64,000 nt of DNA from Curtobacterium sp. MCPF17_052 (lineage in GTDB: Bacteria; Actinomycetota; Actinomycetes; Actinomycetales; Microbacteriaceae). Shown here piece after piece: positions 15,674-24,839 of the stretch. Under the pieces are notes generated by a model. The model had not been told where the DNA came from and did not search any database. It saw nothing but the letters and a program-made list of their open reading frames with translations. Location: NCBI RefSeq assembly GCF_003234085.1, contig NZ_QKSD01000003.1, forward strand, positions 1 to 64,000. The letters run 5' to 3'. Position 1 is the first letter of the stretch; every line of letters starts with the position of its first letter. The position numbers and the translations under genes are program-made.

Positions 15674-17845
15674 TCACGGCGCCTGGAGCATCCGGAGAGC
15701 CGCGCGCGCCATGGCTTCAAGGCGCCCTGGAGTGGCGACAGGATGCTGCCCCGGCGAGAACGCACCGTCGTCGCTGGACGTCGTTTCCGGATCAAGGTTG
15801 AGCGCGGAAGCCCGCTCAACCAGCCACGGCAAATCGAAAAAACGTTCGATTTGCCCACGGCCTATGGGGTCGATGATGCTCCGAGTCCCGTTCGAAGAGA
15901 TACCGACCGGAACGAGGGCACCGACGGTACGGATGAGATCCCAACGACCAGTTTCGACCTGGCTCTGAATCCAAGCCTTTGGAGCGTCGTCGTCCGAGAG
16001 GGCCTCCCACAGCCAAATCAGAACCCAAAGGTCCGTACCACCGTCCATCGGGTCACGGTTCTCCTCTTTAAAGTGGTCCGCCAAAATAGGCAGCATTGTC
16101 GCGCGAACAGTCGCGGTCACCTCGTCGAATGCGTCCTGCGACATGCCCTGGGGCGGGTTCGACGTGCTCAGCAGGTCACGACAGCTCTGTGCAAGCGTCG
16201 GTAAACGTACAGCGTTGGTCGAGAGAGCAGTCAACAGCCCCTCAAGGGCCTCTGGCGGCGTAGTTGCGAGGGCGACCGCGAGGAGCTGCTCGACGTTTCT
16301 CGCTAGGCTGCCAATCCATCGGTTCGGGTCCTCGTCGTCCTGGCCTGCGTCGAGCATCCACTCTGCGACCGCTGCTGCGTTCTGCGGAGTGATTTCGAGC
16401 TTGCGTCGCACGAGCGCTGGGTCTTCGCGAAAGGCTGTTCGCAGTCGAACTGCGGCGTCGGTGTCCTCGTTGCCGGCCACGAGGTCTTCGACCCCGGCAG
16501 CTACGGCAACATTCGCGATGTCCTCAGGAGGCACCTCCAGCGCGAAGTAGCGGTCGAAGTAGTCTGAAGAATTCACCCGCAGACCATCCGCTGAGGAGAA
16601 GTGATTCGCTTGTCTCGGGGCACCATCCCGATCGTTTCGGATTACGGGGAACAGCGCGATGAGGACATCGACGACGCTGTCCCGGTCCTCTTCAGCGACA
16701 CCGGCGCTCTCCAACAAGGAGAACAACGTCGCCTGACGTTGCTTTGTAATTTTGGCCTGATCCACCGCCGCGAATGCGACTTCAAGTCCGATATTGAGAA
16801 CATACGCCCGGTTGCGTGGGAGCCAATGATAGACCGACGGCTCTTCGACGCGAAGCCAGGTCAAGAGTAGGTAATCGCTGAAGTCCAACTCACGGAGAAC
16901 GCCCGGATCAACCATTCCCACCTGCGCGAAGTACCGTTTGATGCTTCGCACGGTGCGGAAGCGGCCGCGGAGCGCTTGATCGTAGGTGTCCTGGAACCGG
17001 TTGAGGACGAGGGTGTGCACGACGAGGTCGAGGCGTGTCAGCGTCTCGTTCAACTGCGCGTTGATAAGATCGTCCACCTGCTTGCCCCGGAGAGGCGGCA
17101 TATCGAATCGGAGCTGCACGATCTTTTCCAGGTAGTCCCCAGCCCGACCGGAATCCTTTCCCACGAGTGGAGATGCTCGGAGGAGGTCGATGAGCGTGCG
17201 CTCGTCATAGGCGAGCAGGTAGTGCACATTGGGGAGGCGGCCAACGAGCCGAACCAGTCGAGCGACGAGCAGCAGCTCGCCGGGGTCGAGACGGTCGAGG
17301 TCATCGAGCACGACAATGAAAGGCATGTCGAGCTTCCTCAGGGCCGCTTTTGCTTGCTCAAGTGCTCGAGTGGTGGACTCCTCGCCGCCAATCAGGTCAC
17401 CAAGCTTCTTCATGGCGTCCGACGCGTCGACCCCGACTAGACCGCCGATAGCGCCAACGAACGGAGCGGACGACTTCATCAACGAGCCAAAGCTGTCGCG
17501 CGCATTCTTGACAGCGTCTTTTGCAGCGTCGTTCTTCATAGCTTGCATATGGCTTCGGAGCTCATTGAAAAAGCCGAACTGCATTGATGTGGTATCACCA
17601 TAATACCAGGGATTGAAGCTGATCCACTGCCAGTCTCCGGCCTGAGCATTTAGCTTGCCCTTCAGCATGTCAAGCACACTGCTCTTACCTGACCCCCACG
17701 GACCGATGAGTCCAAGAACGCTTGACTGCTTGTTGTTTCGAGCAGCGTCGAGCGCCTGCACGATCCGATCAACGAGCGTCTCACGGCCAAGCGCATCGTC
17801 GCCCAGGCTCACGGTGTCGTCAGGGAAGGCGCTGAATTCAGTCAT
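15674..17845 (-). CDS. KAP-family P-loop NTPase
   Basis: 723 residues from the ATG at 17845. The KAP NTPase core has Walker A GPWGSGKSSVLDML (residues 48-61), the KAP-typical WQWISFNPWYYGD just after it, and Walker B PFIVVLDDLDRLDPGELL. As in many KAP proteins, a segment interrupts the core between Walker A and B, but here it is mostly polar rather than clearly transmembrane. The C-terminal 350 residues are helical and of unknown function. KAP NTPases recur in phage-exclusion and defence loci (PifA belongs to the family). The gene is single; the nearest same-function candidates are the CHAT and Abi_C-like genes. Confidence 0.85.
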   Translation of the reverse strand: MTEFSAFPDDTVSLGDDALGRETLVDRIVQALDAARNNKQSSVLGLIGPWGSGKSSVLDMLKGKLNAQAGDWQWISFNPWYYGDTTSMQFGFFNELRSHMQAMKNDAAKDAVKNARDSFGSLMKSSAPFVGAIGGLVGVDASDAMKKLGDLIGGEESTTRALEQAKAALRKLDMPFIVVLDDLDRLDPGELLLVARLVRLVGRLPNVHYLLAYDERTLIDLLRASPLVGKDSGRAGDYLEKIVQLRFDMPPLRGKQVDDLINAQLNETLTRLDLVVHTLVLNRFQDTYDQALRGRFRTVRSIKRYFAQVGMVDPGVLRELDFSDYLLLTWLRVEEPSVYHWLPRNRAYVLNIGLEVAFAAVDQAKITKQRQATLFSLLESAGVAEEDRDSVVDVLIALFPVIRNDRDGAPRQANHFSSADGLRVNSSDYFDRYFALEVPPEDIANVAVAAGVEDLVAGNEDTDAAVRLRTAFREDPALVRRKLEITPQNAAAVAEWMLDAGQDDEDPNRWIGSLARNVEQLLAVALATTPPEALEGLLTALSTNAVRLPTLAQSCRDLLSTSNPPQGMSQDAFDEVTATVRATMLPILADHFKEENRDPMDGGTDLWVLIWLWEALSDDDAPKAWIQSQVETGRWDLIRTVGALVPVGISSNGTRSIIDPIGRGQIERFFDLPWLVERASALNLDPETTSSDDGAFSPGQHPVATPGRLEAMARAALRMLQAP

Positions 17846-18425
17846 TCTCGAAGCCTCGCAGATATTGCGAGTGTGGCACCGCCGCCGCGCGGCATTGGTT
17901 GTCTGACTGCGGCTTCTCCGAACCCAGCACATTCAGCGCGCCGTCTGCGACCGCTGACGGCGCGAACATCCGACCCGTTGCACCAGAACTCAATGAGCGA
18001 CGCGTCCTCGGTCCGCGACGGCTGAAGCAACGACAGCATGACACCAGCGGCACAGCTGTCTCAAGACCCACCAGGTCGGCCACGATCAACCATCGCCTGG
18101 ATGAGTATCGAACTACTGAATCACGCACAGACTCGACCAGATGTGACGACGAGAGACGAGCGCTGCTCCGACACTGGTCGGACCTGACGCAACTGGTTCG
18201 GTCCCCGCCGATCACCTGCCCGCGTTCGGCGTCACAGTGTCGCATCGCATCTGCATCTGCATCTGCCAGAGCGCGGGAGTTAGGCTGAATCTCGCACCCG
18301 ATGCCAACTGCCACCGGTGCCGGCACAGGACGGAGTCCGCCTCGCGGTAGCCTCCGCCCGATACGAGCTGGCAGCACCTCTGCAGGAGGCCTCATTCCTA
18401 GCACTGAACGGCCGAGGCACACACG
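17846..18425. other. 580-bp divergent intergenic region
   Basis: Lies between the divergent starts of the KAP NTPase and Abi_C-like genes and must hold both promoters. A triple GCATCT repeat is at 18247-18264. No frame in it shows a recognisable protein. Confidence 0.45.
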
Positions 18426-19244
18426 ATGACGCAGTGGATACCGCGCGGCGAAGACGCAACTGCGCGCGAGGTCCTCGTGGGTGGTGTTCCGTCCTACATG
18501 AGACCAGCTCTCTTGGACTTCCTGAAGCCGCATTTTGCCAGGGCATCTCGGGCGACGGGCGCTTGGTACTTTCAGCGCGATCCGCTGATAATGTTCGACC
18601 TTGTTGCGCGCCTCCAACCGTCGTACGTCGATAGGCTCGACGGCTCATCCTGGCCGGGATTCTTCAGCCGTCTGCCGGAGGAGGAACTTCTCGACGTCGC
18701 CGACTGGGTCGTGCATCAGAACAACCGCACAGTTGCCCAAAGTCTCGACCGCATTCTCGAAGCAGCGGGCTCCGCGTGGACGATCGGGAAGCGAAACGGT
18801 AACGATGGACTCGTTCGACGCATGCCCGAGAGCGTGCAGGTGGCTGTCGACGCTGCTATCTCGCGCAGCTCATCGGGGAGGCTGCTCGGCGAGGCGTGGG
18901 CTGCTGCATATGGCCGGGTGCCCGATCCCGAGGAAGCGTACGAGAAGGCCGTCAAGGCGGTTGAAGAAGTGGCCGCGCCCGTGGTGAGCCCGAAGAACTC
19001 ATTGACGACGCTCGGCACGATCATCCGAGACATGAAGGCTCAGCAAGACTGGGCGATCGACCTCCCTGGTCGTGCGACAGACGTCCCGATCCCCTTGGCC
19101 GAAGCGCTTTGGAGCGGGCAGGAGTCCCGGCACGGTGGGAACGGGTACCGCAGGCCTACCCAAGGCGAGGCGGAAACGGCCGTGATCCTCTCGGTGACGC
19201 TCGTGCAGCTCTTCTCCAGCGGATCGGTTCGTCGTCACGGATAG
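18426..19244 (+). CDS. abortive-infection C-terminal (Abi_C)-like protein
   Basis: 272 residues. The second half matches my memory of the Abi_C pattern: GRLLGEAWAAAYGRVPDP, then EEAYEKAVKAVEEVAAPVVS, PKNSLTTLGTIIRDM, LWSGQESRHGG and TQGEAETAVILSVTLVQLF, an all-alpha HEPN-like bundle. The N-terminal about 120 residues have no family I recognise. Abi_C domains occur in phage-resistance proteins, and RxxxH-type residues here (ESRHGG) may serve RNase function, which is an inference. It is followed after 48 bases by an unknown 369-residue protein on the same strand, so the two may be one operon. Confidence 0.7.
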   Translation: MTQWIPRGEDATAREVLVGGVPSYMRPALLDFLKPHFARASRATGAWYFQRDPLIMFDLVARLQPSYVDRLDGSSWPGFFSRLPEEELLDVADWVVHQNNRTVAQSLDRILEAAGSAWTIGKRNGNDGLVRRMPESVQVAVDAAISRSSSGRLLGEAWAAAYGRVPDPEEAYEKAVKAVEEVAAPVVSPKNSLTTLGTIIRDMKAQQDWAIDLPGRATDVPIPLAEALWSGQESRHGGNGYRRPTQGEAETAVILSVTLVQLFSSGSVRRHG

Positions 19245-19292
19245 TCTGGCGATCACCTCCTCAACCAGACGCGCCGGCCCAGCAGCGGCAAG

Positions 19293-20402
19293 ATGGAACC
19301 TGTGAGTGGGAAATCGGCCAAAGCCAAGAGGAAGTCCGTGGTGGAGACCGCCGAGCAGCGGCGTGAGTTGGACGCGGTGATGCTCCGCGACGACGTGTCG
19401 TGGTGGACCTCGCTGGTGACATCGGCGGTCGGCACGGACTGGGAACCGACGATCGGGCTATCGATCCTCCCGCAAGTGGCACGTATCCTCCACGAGGGGC
19501 TGGACCAGCTGAAGCGCGTTAACCCCGAAGCCGTCGAGCGCGTAACGGCAGGCTGGGACGTCGACATCGCCACAGCTCGACACACAGTGAAGCTCCTCGA
19601 TGACGACAAGAAATCTGTGGACTCCGTGCTCGACCAGTTCGCATCGATCGCCGCCGAACACACCGCGGCGTTCTCGTCGCTGAACGACTTCGCGTTGCTG
19701 GAAAGCGACGGACGTGCGCTCGCCTCCACCCGGTTGGCGTCCTATCAGGCGGCGGCGAGCCCTAACGACCGGTGGACCGCTGACGAGGACTCACGGTCAT
19801 TCAACCTGGGACAGACGATGGGGCAGCGCACCGTGGAGCTTCAACGCGCCTTCGGCATAGGAGATCCCGTCATTCGTCAGGTTCAGCTGCCTACGGTTGC
19901 TGTGCCTCGCCTCGTCGACACAACAGCCGTCCTCTTCGACGCGACGTCCTATCCCGATTTCGGAACCCCGTCCGTGAAGGACCTTCTGCTGATGGTGGAG
20001 TGCTCGGTGAACGCGGCACTGTGGGTGTTCGCCCCTACTGCCACCACGTACCGGTCGAGCCTCTTCCGCGTCCGGTTCGTCGTGGCGACGCACGCGCTGA
20101 GTGCGCTCACGCAGATCTTCGAACGTTTCGACGCGGACGCCGGCGCAACTGCCCAGCACCAGGTAGAAGCAGTCCTGCAGTCTGAGCAGGCCGCCCGAGT
20201 CCTCCACATGCGGCCTCTGCGCAACCGTTCCATGCACTACGGCGTCCCTAAGACGCTGACAGGGCTCTCCGCCAGCAAACCTGCATATGGCCTCGTGGAA
20301 GCCACGACATCGGGCGCAGCGAAGTATGCAGAGGTCGAGGCAGACGTTGCGGAGTTGCTGACGCAACTCTCGGACGCACTTCGCGCCTGGCGACGCGCCT
20401 GA
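19293..20402 (+). CDS. hypothetical protein, mostly alpha-helical
   Basis: 369 residues, no recognised domain. The N-terminus is Lys/Arg/Glu-rich (SGKSAKAKRKSVVETAEQ). The middle is predicted helical with SLFRVRFVVATHALSALTQI, and the end carries MRPLRNRSMHYGVPKTL, where R-N-x-x-x-H resembles a HEPN-type RxxxxH motif. It begins 48 bases after the Abi_C-like gene and ends 17 bases before an excisionase-like gene. An RNase-type partner in defence is possible but only inferred. Confidence 0.6.
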   Translation: MEPVSGKSAKAKRKSVVETAEQRRELDAVMLRDDVSWWTSLVTSAVGTDWEPTIGLSILPQVARILHEGLDQLKRVNPEAVERVTAGWDVDIATARHTVKLLDDDKKSVDSVLDQFASIAAEHTAAFSSLNDFALLESDGRALASTRLASYQAAASPNDRWTADEDSRSFNLGQTMGQRTVELQRAFGIGDPVIRQVQLPTVAVPRLVDTTAVLFDATSYPDFGTPSVKDLLLMVECSVNAALWVFAPTATTYRSSLFRVRFVVATHALSALTQIFERFDADAGATAQHQVEAVLQSEQAARVLHMRPLRNRSMHYGVPKTLTGLSASKPAYGLVEATTSGAAKYAEVEADVAELLTQLSDALRAWRRA

Positions 20403-20419
20403 GCTGGAGGGTGCTCCCC

Positions 20420-20599
20420 GTGGGGGACCTGCGGGTGCTACGTCTTGCCCAAGTCGCTCAGGTGCTCTGTATGAGCACCGCGACCGTCACCACGCTCGTC
20501 ATTCGTCAGCAGCTCGGCAGCGTCGAAGTGCGCTCCGTGCGCCGCGTCCCAGCCGAGGCGCTGCGGACCTATCTAGCCGGCGCACGCAACAGCGCATAG
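20420..20599 (+). CDS. excisionase-like helix-turn-helix protein
   Basis: 59 residues from the GTG at 20420, nine bases after GGAGG; a GTG nine bases upstream abuts that site and is less likely. The fold is a MerR/HTH_17-like winged helix: RVLRLAQVAQVLCMSTATV then VRRVPAEALRTYLAG, the layout of phage excisionases and many short DNA-binding factors. It could be the recombination directionality factor of an integrative element or a local regulator. No intact tyrosine recombinase lies next to it. Confidence 0.6.
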   Translation: MGDLRVLRLAQVAQVLCMSTATVTTLVIRQQLGSVEVRSVRRVPAEALRTYLAGARNSA

Positions 20600-20742
20600 C
20601 GATCGGCTTCCGGAACGCGATCACTACCTCGAGGCATGCGAGAACGCAGGACACCGAACGGAGCTCCCATGTCGGGCGTCGTGGCCGACCTGTCCGCAAA
20701 CGATCATTGGCGGCATCCCAACTACCCGAGACGTGCAAGTCT

Positions 20743-21501
20743 ATGAACGTGATGAAAAATCCACCTGAGAGGCTCACTGGACCGCAGAAGTCGGGCCACT
20801 CGATCGAGCTGACCGACACATGGCGCGCCACCGACGTCGTCGGTCCCGGGCAATACGAATACGAGGAAGTAACAGAGCTCGCCATTGCCCCCTCCGGTTG
20901 GAACGCTCTGTACTGCGAGAACGGCCACTGGCTGCCGGAGTCGTACCCTGCGACGGCAGCCGACTGGACGACATGTGCTTGCGAGGCGCCAGAGTGGCGC
21001 AACAGTGCGGGTGTGAGATACACCAGCATCGAACTACTGACGAATAATTCACATGCTCAGCAGGCAATCTGGTGGCATATCTCACCCTCCGCCGACCTGT
21101 TTGTTAACACCCAGGATGACCTAATGCATTGGGGCGAGTTTGACACGCCCGTGCACCACTACCTTACAAAGCTATCCGAGCTCCAAAACAGCAGAAAGGA
21201 CAGCTACAGGTACCTTTACTCTGCATATTTACGATCAGGCGCGAGCATCAATCCGACTGTATTCGTTGAAAACCAGGACCTGGACCAGCACGGCGAGATC
21301 GAAGCAGCGTACAAGGCACACGGCCCCACGCGCTATCTGAATATTCGAGAGCGCCCCGGTTCCATCAGCCTGATAGCAAGAAAACGCGACTTTGTCGTGC
21401 ACCAGGCATTTGACCTCTGGAACTTCGCATTCAAAGGCACAGCCTCTCTCCCACCAGACTCCGTGGAAAACAACAGCTTAGAACAACAGTCGGCAGGGTG
21501 A
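20743..21501 (+). CDS. hypothetical protein in AT-richer DNA
   Basis: About 252 residues from the ATG at 20743; ATG at 20752 and a TTG at 20707 are alternatives and none has a convincing ribosome-binding site. Contains NALYCENGHWLPES, AIWWHISPSADLFV and ARKRDFVVHQAFDLW. No family recognised. Base composition and codon use (more A/T at third positions) differ clearly from the core, suggesting recent acquisition. It is followed in the same frame, after its TGA, by the GNAT remnant. Confidence 0.5.
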   Translation: MNVMKNPPERLTGPQKSGHSIELTDTWRATDVVGPGQYEYEEVTELAIAPSGWNALYCENGHWLPESYPATAADWTTCACEAPEWRNSAGVRYTSIELLTNNSHAQQAIWWHISPSADLFVNTQDDLMHWGEFDTPVHHYLTKLSELQNSRKDSYRYLYSAYLRSGASINPTVFVENQDLDQHGEIEAAYKAHGPTRYLNIRERPGSISLIARKRDFVVHQAFDLWNFAFKGTASLPPDSVENNSLEQQSAG

Positions 21502-21504
21502 GCT

Positions 21505-22329
21505 AAGGGCATCGAGATCGTCGAGAGCATCACCGAAGCCGCTCGAACCCAAACACGGACGCACCTCAACGAATTGCTACCCCACGGGGACATGGTGCCG
21601 CTTGAACCGCGGGCTGACGAACACCGGGCCATGGGAAATTCTTCCGCCATTCTTGAGGCATGCCTAGACGGAGACCGCATTGGAGCGGCGTACGCGGGCC
21701 CTTGCTGGGGCGAGGCGCAAGCCGTTCTAGACAACGGCTACGACCACCTGGCCAAGCTGATCTTACGAAATGTGCGATCTCTTCGCGGGGTCGGGGTTGA
21801 GCTGCAGCACCGTGGTCATAGTGTCGGCAGTGGCTTGGTTCGTGCCACGGAACGGACTGCCGTCGACGCGGGATCCTGCCTCATCATTGGAGTGGCGCAC
21901 GGTGCCCCTCCACTCGAGCACTTCTACACACGGCTTGGCTACGTGCTCGGTGAACCGGCGAAACCCCTAGTCCTTCGCGCGGGCCACGAATCCGGCGTGT
22001 TCCCCCAGAGAGAACCTAATTCTCGCTGGTTCTATAAAGAAGGCGCTCGGCCCTGTTTGTGCCCTGCATCCGACGGACAGACAACTGAAACTTTTGCGGG
22101 CAGGCGTCGACGATTTGGGCGGGATCAAGCAGTGGGGGTGGACGAGCGTGAAGACCTACGCGTCGGCTTGCTCGACGGGCAGGATAAATTCCACGTATTC
22201 TCTTTCCTGAGCAGCCGCTTTCAGGTGTGGAAACCCATAATGCCCAGAATTGGCCCCGTTCTCGCTCTTCACTCCATCGTCGCGCCTGTGAGGCTGAGCA
22301 TCAATTTCTCCGCAACTATCCCGTGCTAA
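21505..22329 (+). pseudogene. GNAT N-acetyltransferase with lost start and altered tail
   Basis: Protein-like sequence starts right after the previous stop, with no ATG or GTG: GIEIVESITEAARTQTRTHL. It continues through a GNAT core: RNVRSLRGVGVELQHRGHSV for the acetyl-CoA loop (RGxG is RGHSVG here), ATERTAVDAGS, then LEHFYTRLGYVLGEP. After NSRWFYK (about 22040) the frame stays open to 22329 but no longer looks like the family. The only available start is a TTG at 21574, which would drop the first strand. I read it as a decayed acetyltransferase. Confidence 0.5.
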
Positions 22330-22380
22330 TTTTGCGCAGATCGAACGCGATCGGCTTCCATGAGCAGGACAGCATCTCCC
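22156..22380 (-). pseudogene. remnant of an unknown minus-strand gene
   Basis: The minus strand ends in a protein-like tail (NSGHYGFPHLKAAAQERE then YVEFILPVEQADA and TAG at 22156). No start codon is seen upstream before the frame loses protein character near 22380. It overlaps the degraded end of the GNAT remnant on the other strand. Likely the C-terminus of a lost gene. Low confidence. Confidence 0.25.
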
Positions 22381-22553
22381 CGCGGGACGGCGCAGAGCAT
22401 TGCGCTATCACACCTACGGTTTGAAGCAGCCCAAGCCGTCGCGCCGGTAGATACGAGCGAGTTAGGAGTGGTCCTCACTCATTGCTGCACATCCAACCCT
22501 CAGCGAGATGCGGCTTGAAGCCGCGGGTAGAGACTGCTCGGTAGAGTTCTTGC

Positions 22554-23423
22554 ATGAGCAGCCAGTACCGCACCCACCCGCAGGTCAAGTTCAAAGAGTT
22601 TCGTGAGCTTGAACGTCGACGAGTTGAAGCCAGTGACACCATTTGGGCGTTGCTCGTCGGTTCCAAGCTCGCCGTGAAAACAATGGCGGATGAGCCCAAT
22701 CAACGTAGTTTGCTGGCAGACGCCTACCCTGAACTCCCGCATGTGCAGCGAATGAATCAGCGCCTAGATCGCGCCGCGGCGCTGCTCGCGGCGGCAGAGG
22801 GAGAAGTTTGCACAATGGCATTGAACTTCACCTTCGGCCTGCACGAAGACTTTGTTCGTTCATGCATCCGACTCCTCATTCCCCACGGACTCGCCTCGAA
22901 TAGCGCGGCCACGGTGAACTCCGATCAAATGCATGAGAAGTTTTCCACGCTTACTGGTTATTCTGTCGATGGCGACGCGTTGGCATTGTTCCACCTCACG
23001 CGCCGCATCCGCAACGCGCATACGCATGCCGCGGGCCTCGTTCGTCAGGACCTGGTCGACCAATACGTTTCCCTTAGCTCAAGTCAACGAGCGACTTGGG
23101 AGTCGCTTACAAGCGAGCCACTCAGAATCCCGGCCGTGGGTGATCCAGCGCTCGTTGGCACTGCAGGTCTCGTTGGCGCCCTCGCTGTGCAAAAGCGACT
23201 GGCTTACGAAGTGAATCGGGGCTTGCAACTCGCCATCCCGCGCGATGCGTGGACCGACATGGCGGTGCACGAGTACTTCAGCGAAAGCGGCAAATCCCTG
23301 AGGGACCCAAGCGCTGCCCGCAGCGTGAAGGGCTACCTTCGTGGCGGTTTCGACGCATTGAAACTCACGGACGACGAGGTGCAAGCCGGGATCGAGCGGC
23401 TGAAGAAAAGTGGGACGCTCTAG
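22554..23423 (+). CDS. hypothetical helical protein with a HEPN-like RxxxxH motif
   Basis: 289 residues, all-alpha. FHLTRRIRNAHTHAAGLV contains R-x4-H (RIRNAH), the catalytic signature spacing of HEPN ribonucleases. Start at ATG 22554 (MSSQYRTHPQVKFKEFREL), without a strong ribosome-binding site. The last codons and the TAG overlap a tRNA-like D-arm on the opposite strand (see 23411-23479). It stands alone between gene remnants. HEPN assignment is inferred from one motif and helical character. Confidence 0.55.
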   Translation: MSSQYRTHPQVKFKEFRELERRRVEASDTIWALLVGSKLAVKTMADEPNQRSLLADAYPELPHVQRMNQRLDRAAALLAAAEGEVCTMALNFTFGLHEDFVRSCIRLLIPHGLASNSAATVNSDQMHEKFSTLTGYSVDGDALALFHLTRRIRNAHTHAAGLVRQDLVDQYVSLSSSQRATWESLTSEPLRIPAVGDPALVGTAGLVGALAVQKRLAYEVNRGLQLAIPRDAWTDMAVHEYFSESGKSLRDPSAARSVKGYLRGGFDALKLTDDEVQAGIERLKKSGTL

Positions 23424-23479
23424 ACCGCTGAGCTACAGCACCACGCGTGTGCCGCTAGGATTCGAACCTGGGTCTCCCA
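23411..23479 (-). other. tRNA-like sequence in permuted order
   Basis: On the minus strand a T-arm (CCAGG, loop TTCGAAT, CCTAG) and acceptor-like CGGCACA come first. After a 5-base spacer follow acceptor-like GGTGCTG, TA, a D-arm (GCTC, AGCGGTCTA, GAGC), G and TCCCA. The two acceptor halves pair at 6 of 7 positions, and TCCCA pairs with TGGGA at the far end as an anticodon-type stem. The order is that of a circularly permuted tRNA. A junction of two decayed tandem tRNAs is the conservative alternative. Confidence 0.35.
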
Positions 23480-23744
23480 ACTCTGTGAGCGCTTAGGTCG
23501 CGAACCCACGGCCCCCCTCACGGACGAACGCACAGCAACACTCTACCCTGATCGGCCCGTCCCTCTGGTCTTGCACTGCGCGCCCCGCTCGAACGGGCAG
23601 TCGACGCCGACGAAGAGTCGCCGCTCACCGGTGCGCCGGCCTCGGCCCGGATCTCCCTCGATTTGCGCGACGGCTGGAGCCTAGGTCCAGCTCGGTGTCG
23701 ATCCCTTCGCCGAGCGCGTCGCACAGCCGGATGACGACGTCGCC

Positions 23745-23937
23745 GGACCGGTCGTCGGCGAGCTCTACCGCCGGTCGAAGAAGTTCGTCCACTCGCTGGG
23801 TGACGCCGGCCTGCTCGGATCGATGGGGAGGGTCGGTGCATGCGCGGACAACGCGGCGACGGAATGGTTCTTCGCCCTGCTGTAGAAAAACGTCCTGAAC
23901 CGGAAAAGGTGGGCGACCAAGCAAGAGCTCCGACTGG
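23745..23937 (+). pseudogene. IS3-family transposase fragment
   Basis: The plus strand reads YRRSKKFVHSLGDAGLLGSM, then GRVGACADNAATEWFFALL, a TAG, KNVLNRKRWATKQELRL. This closely follows the end of the intact OrfB of the adjacent element (SKKFVRSLADAGVLGSIGRV and onward), so it is the catalytic C-terminus of a related transposase, in the opposite orientation and with an in-frame stop. The left end of the intact element directly abuts it, so that element probably inserted into this older copy. Confidence 0.75.
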
Positions 23938-24038
23938 GGGACTGCTGCAGGTTTCGTTGACTCGTCTGTTTAGGCCGCGAGTGCGACCTGTGGATTGATG
24001 ATCGTCTCGTACTCGATCGGGGTCAACTTCCCCAGACC

Positions 24039-24839
24039 TCAATGCCGTCGTTTCCGGTGGTAGGTCGCTTCGATCCAGGTGATGATCGCCAGCCGGAGCT
24101 CTTCCCGAGTCGCCCAACGTTTCCGGTTCAGGACGTTCTTCTGCAGGAGCGCGAAGAACGATTCCATCGCAGCGTTGTCCGCGCACGCACCGACTCGGCC
24201 AATCGACCCGAGCACGCCGGCATCAGCCAGCGAGCGGACGAACTTCTTCGACCGGAACTGACTACCGCGATCCGAGTGGACGACCGTCCCGGTCGGGTTC
24301 CGGCGGTGCACCGCCATCCGCAGGGCCGCGACGGCGAGCGAGGACCGCATGCGATCGCCGATTGAGTAACCCACGATCCGGCGCGAGCAGGCGTCCTTAA
24401 TCGCGCAGAGGTAGAGCTTGCCCTCACCAGTCGGGTGCTCAGTGATATCGGTCAGCCAGAGCTTGTCGAGGTCCGGCGCCGTGAACGCACGCCGGACCCG
24501 GTCGTCGTGCACCGGCGGCCCGGCCTTCCGGTTCAGGCCACGCTTCTTCGCATGCAGCGACCACAGCCGCTGCTGCGAGCACAACCGCCACACCCGCCGC
24601 TCGGACACCCGATGGCCGGCAGCATGAAGGTCATCGGCGATAAACCGGTACCCGAACGTCGGATCGTCCCGGTGCGCATCGATCGCTGCGTTGGTCAGGT
24701 GCGCGTCCGCCCAGTCGCGCTCAGTCACCAGATCAGCACGCCACCGATAGAACGCCTGCTTCGAAAAACCCAACACCCGGCAGGCCACCGCGACCGGGAT
24801 CCGGTCTGCGGCGAGTTCGAGGACCAGCGGGTACATCAT
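24039..24839 (-). CDS. IS3-family transposase OrfB (DDE), C-terminally truncated
   Basis: 266 residues. The rve/DDE integrase core is intact: LDKLWLTDITEHPTGEGKL (first Asp), TGTVVHSDRGSQFRSKKF (second Asp), DNAAMESFFALLQKNVLN (Glu). An HTH_21-like segment with HRDDPTFGYRFI precedes it. The frame ends with a TGA after HRKRRH. Reading through that codon continues GLGKLTPIEYETIINPQVAL to a TAA at 23970, which is the usual IS3 C-terminus, so the TGA is a nonsense change removing about 24 residues. The ATG overlaps the OrfA stop (ATGA). Confidence 0.88.
   Translation of the reverse strand: MMYPLVLELAADRIPVAVACRVLGFSKQAFYRWRADLVTERDWADAHLTNAAIDAHRDDPTFGYRFIADDLHAAGHRVSERRVWRLCSQQRLWSLHAKKRGLNRKAGPPVHDDRVRRAFTAPDLDKLWLTDITEHPTGEGKLYLCAIKDACSRRIVGYSIGDRMRSSLAVAALRMAVHRRNPTGTVVHSDRGSQFRSKKFVRSLADAGVLGSIGRVGACADNAAMESFFALLQKNVLNRKRWATREELRLAIITWIEATYHRKRRH

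Noticed and set aside
20411..20419. GTG at 20411 as start of the excisionase-like gene
   Set aside because: It abuts GGAGG with no spacing; the GTG at 20420 has normal spacing.
22554..23423. Confident HEPN ribonuclease call
   Set aside because: Only one RxxxxH motif and helical composition support it; kept as hypothetical.
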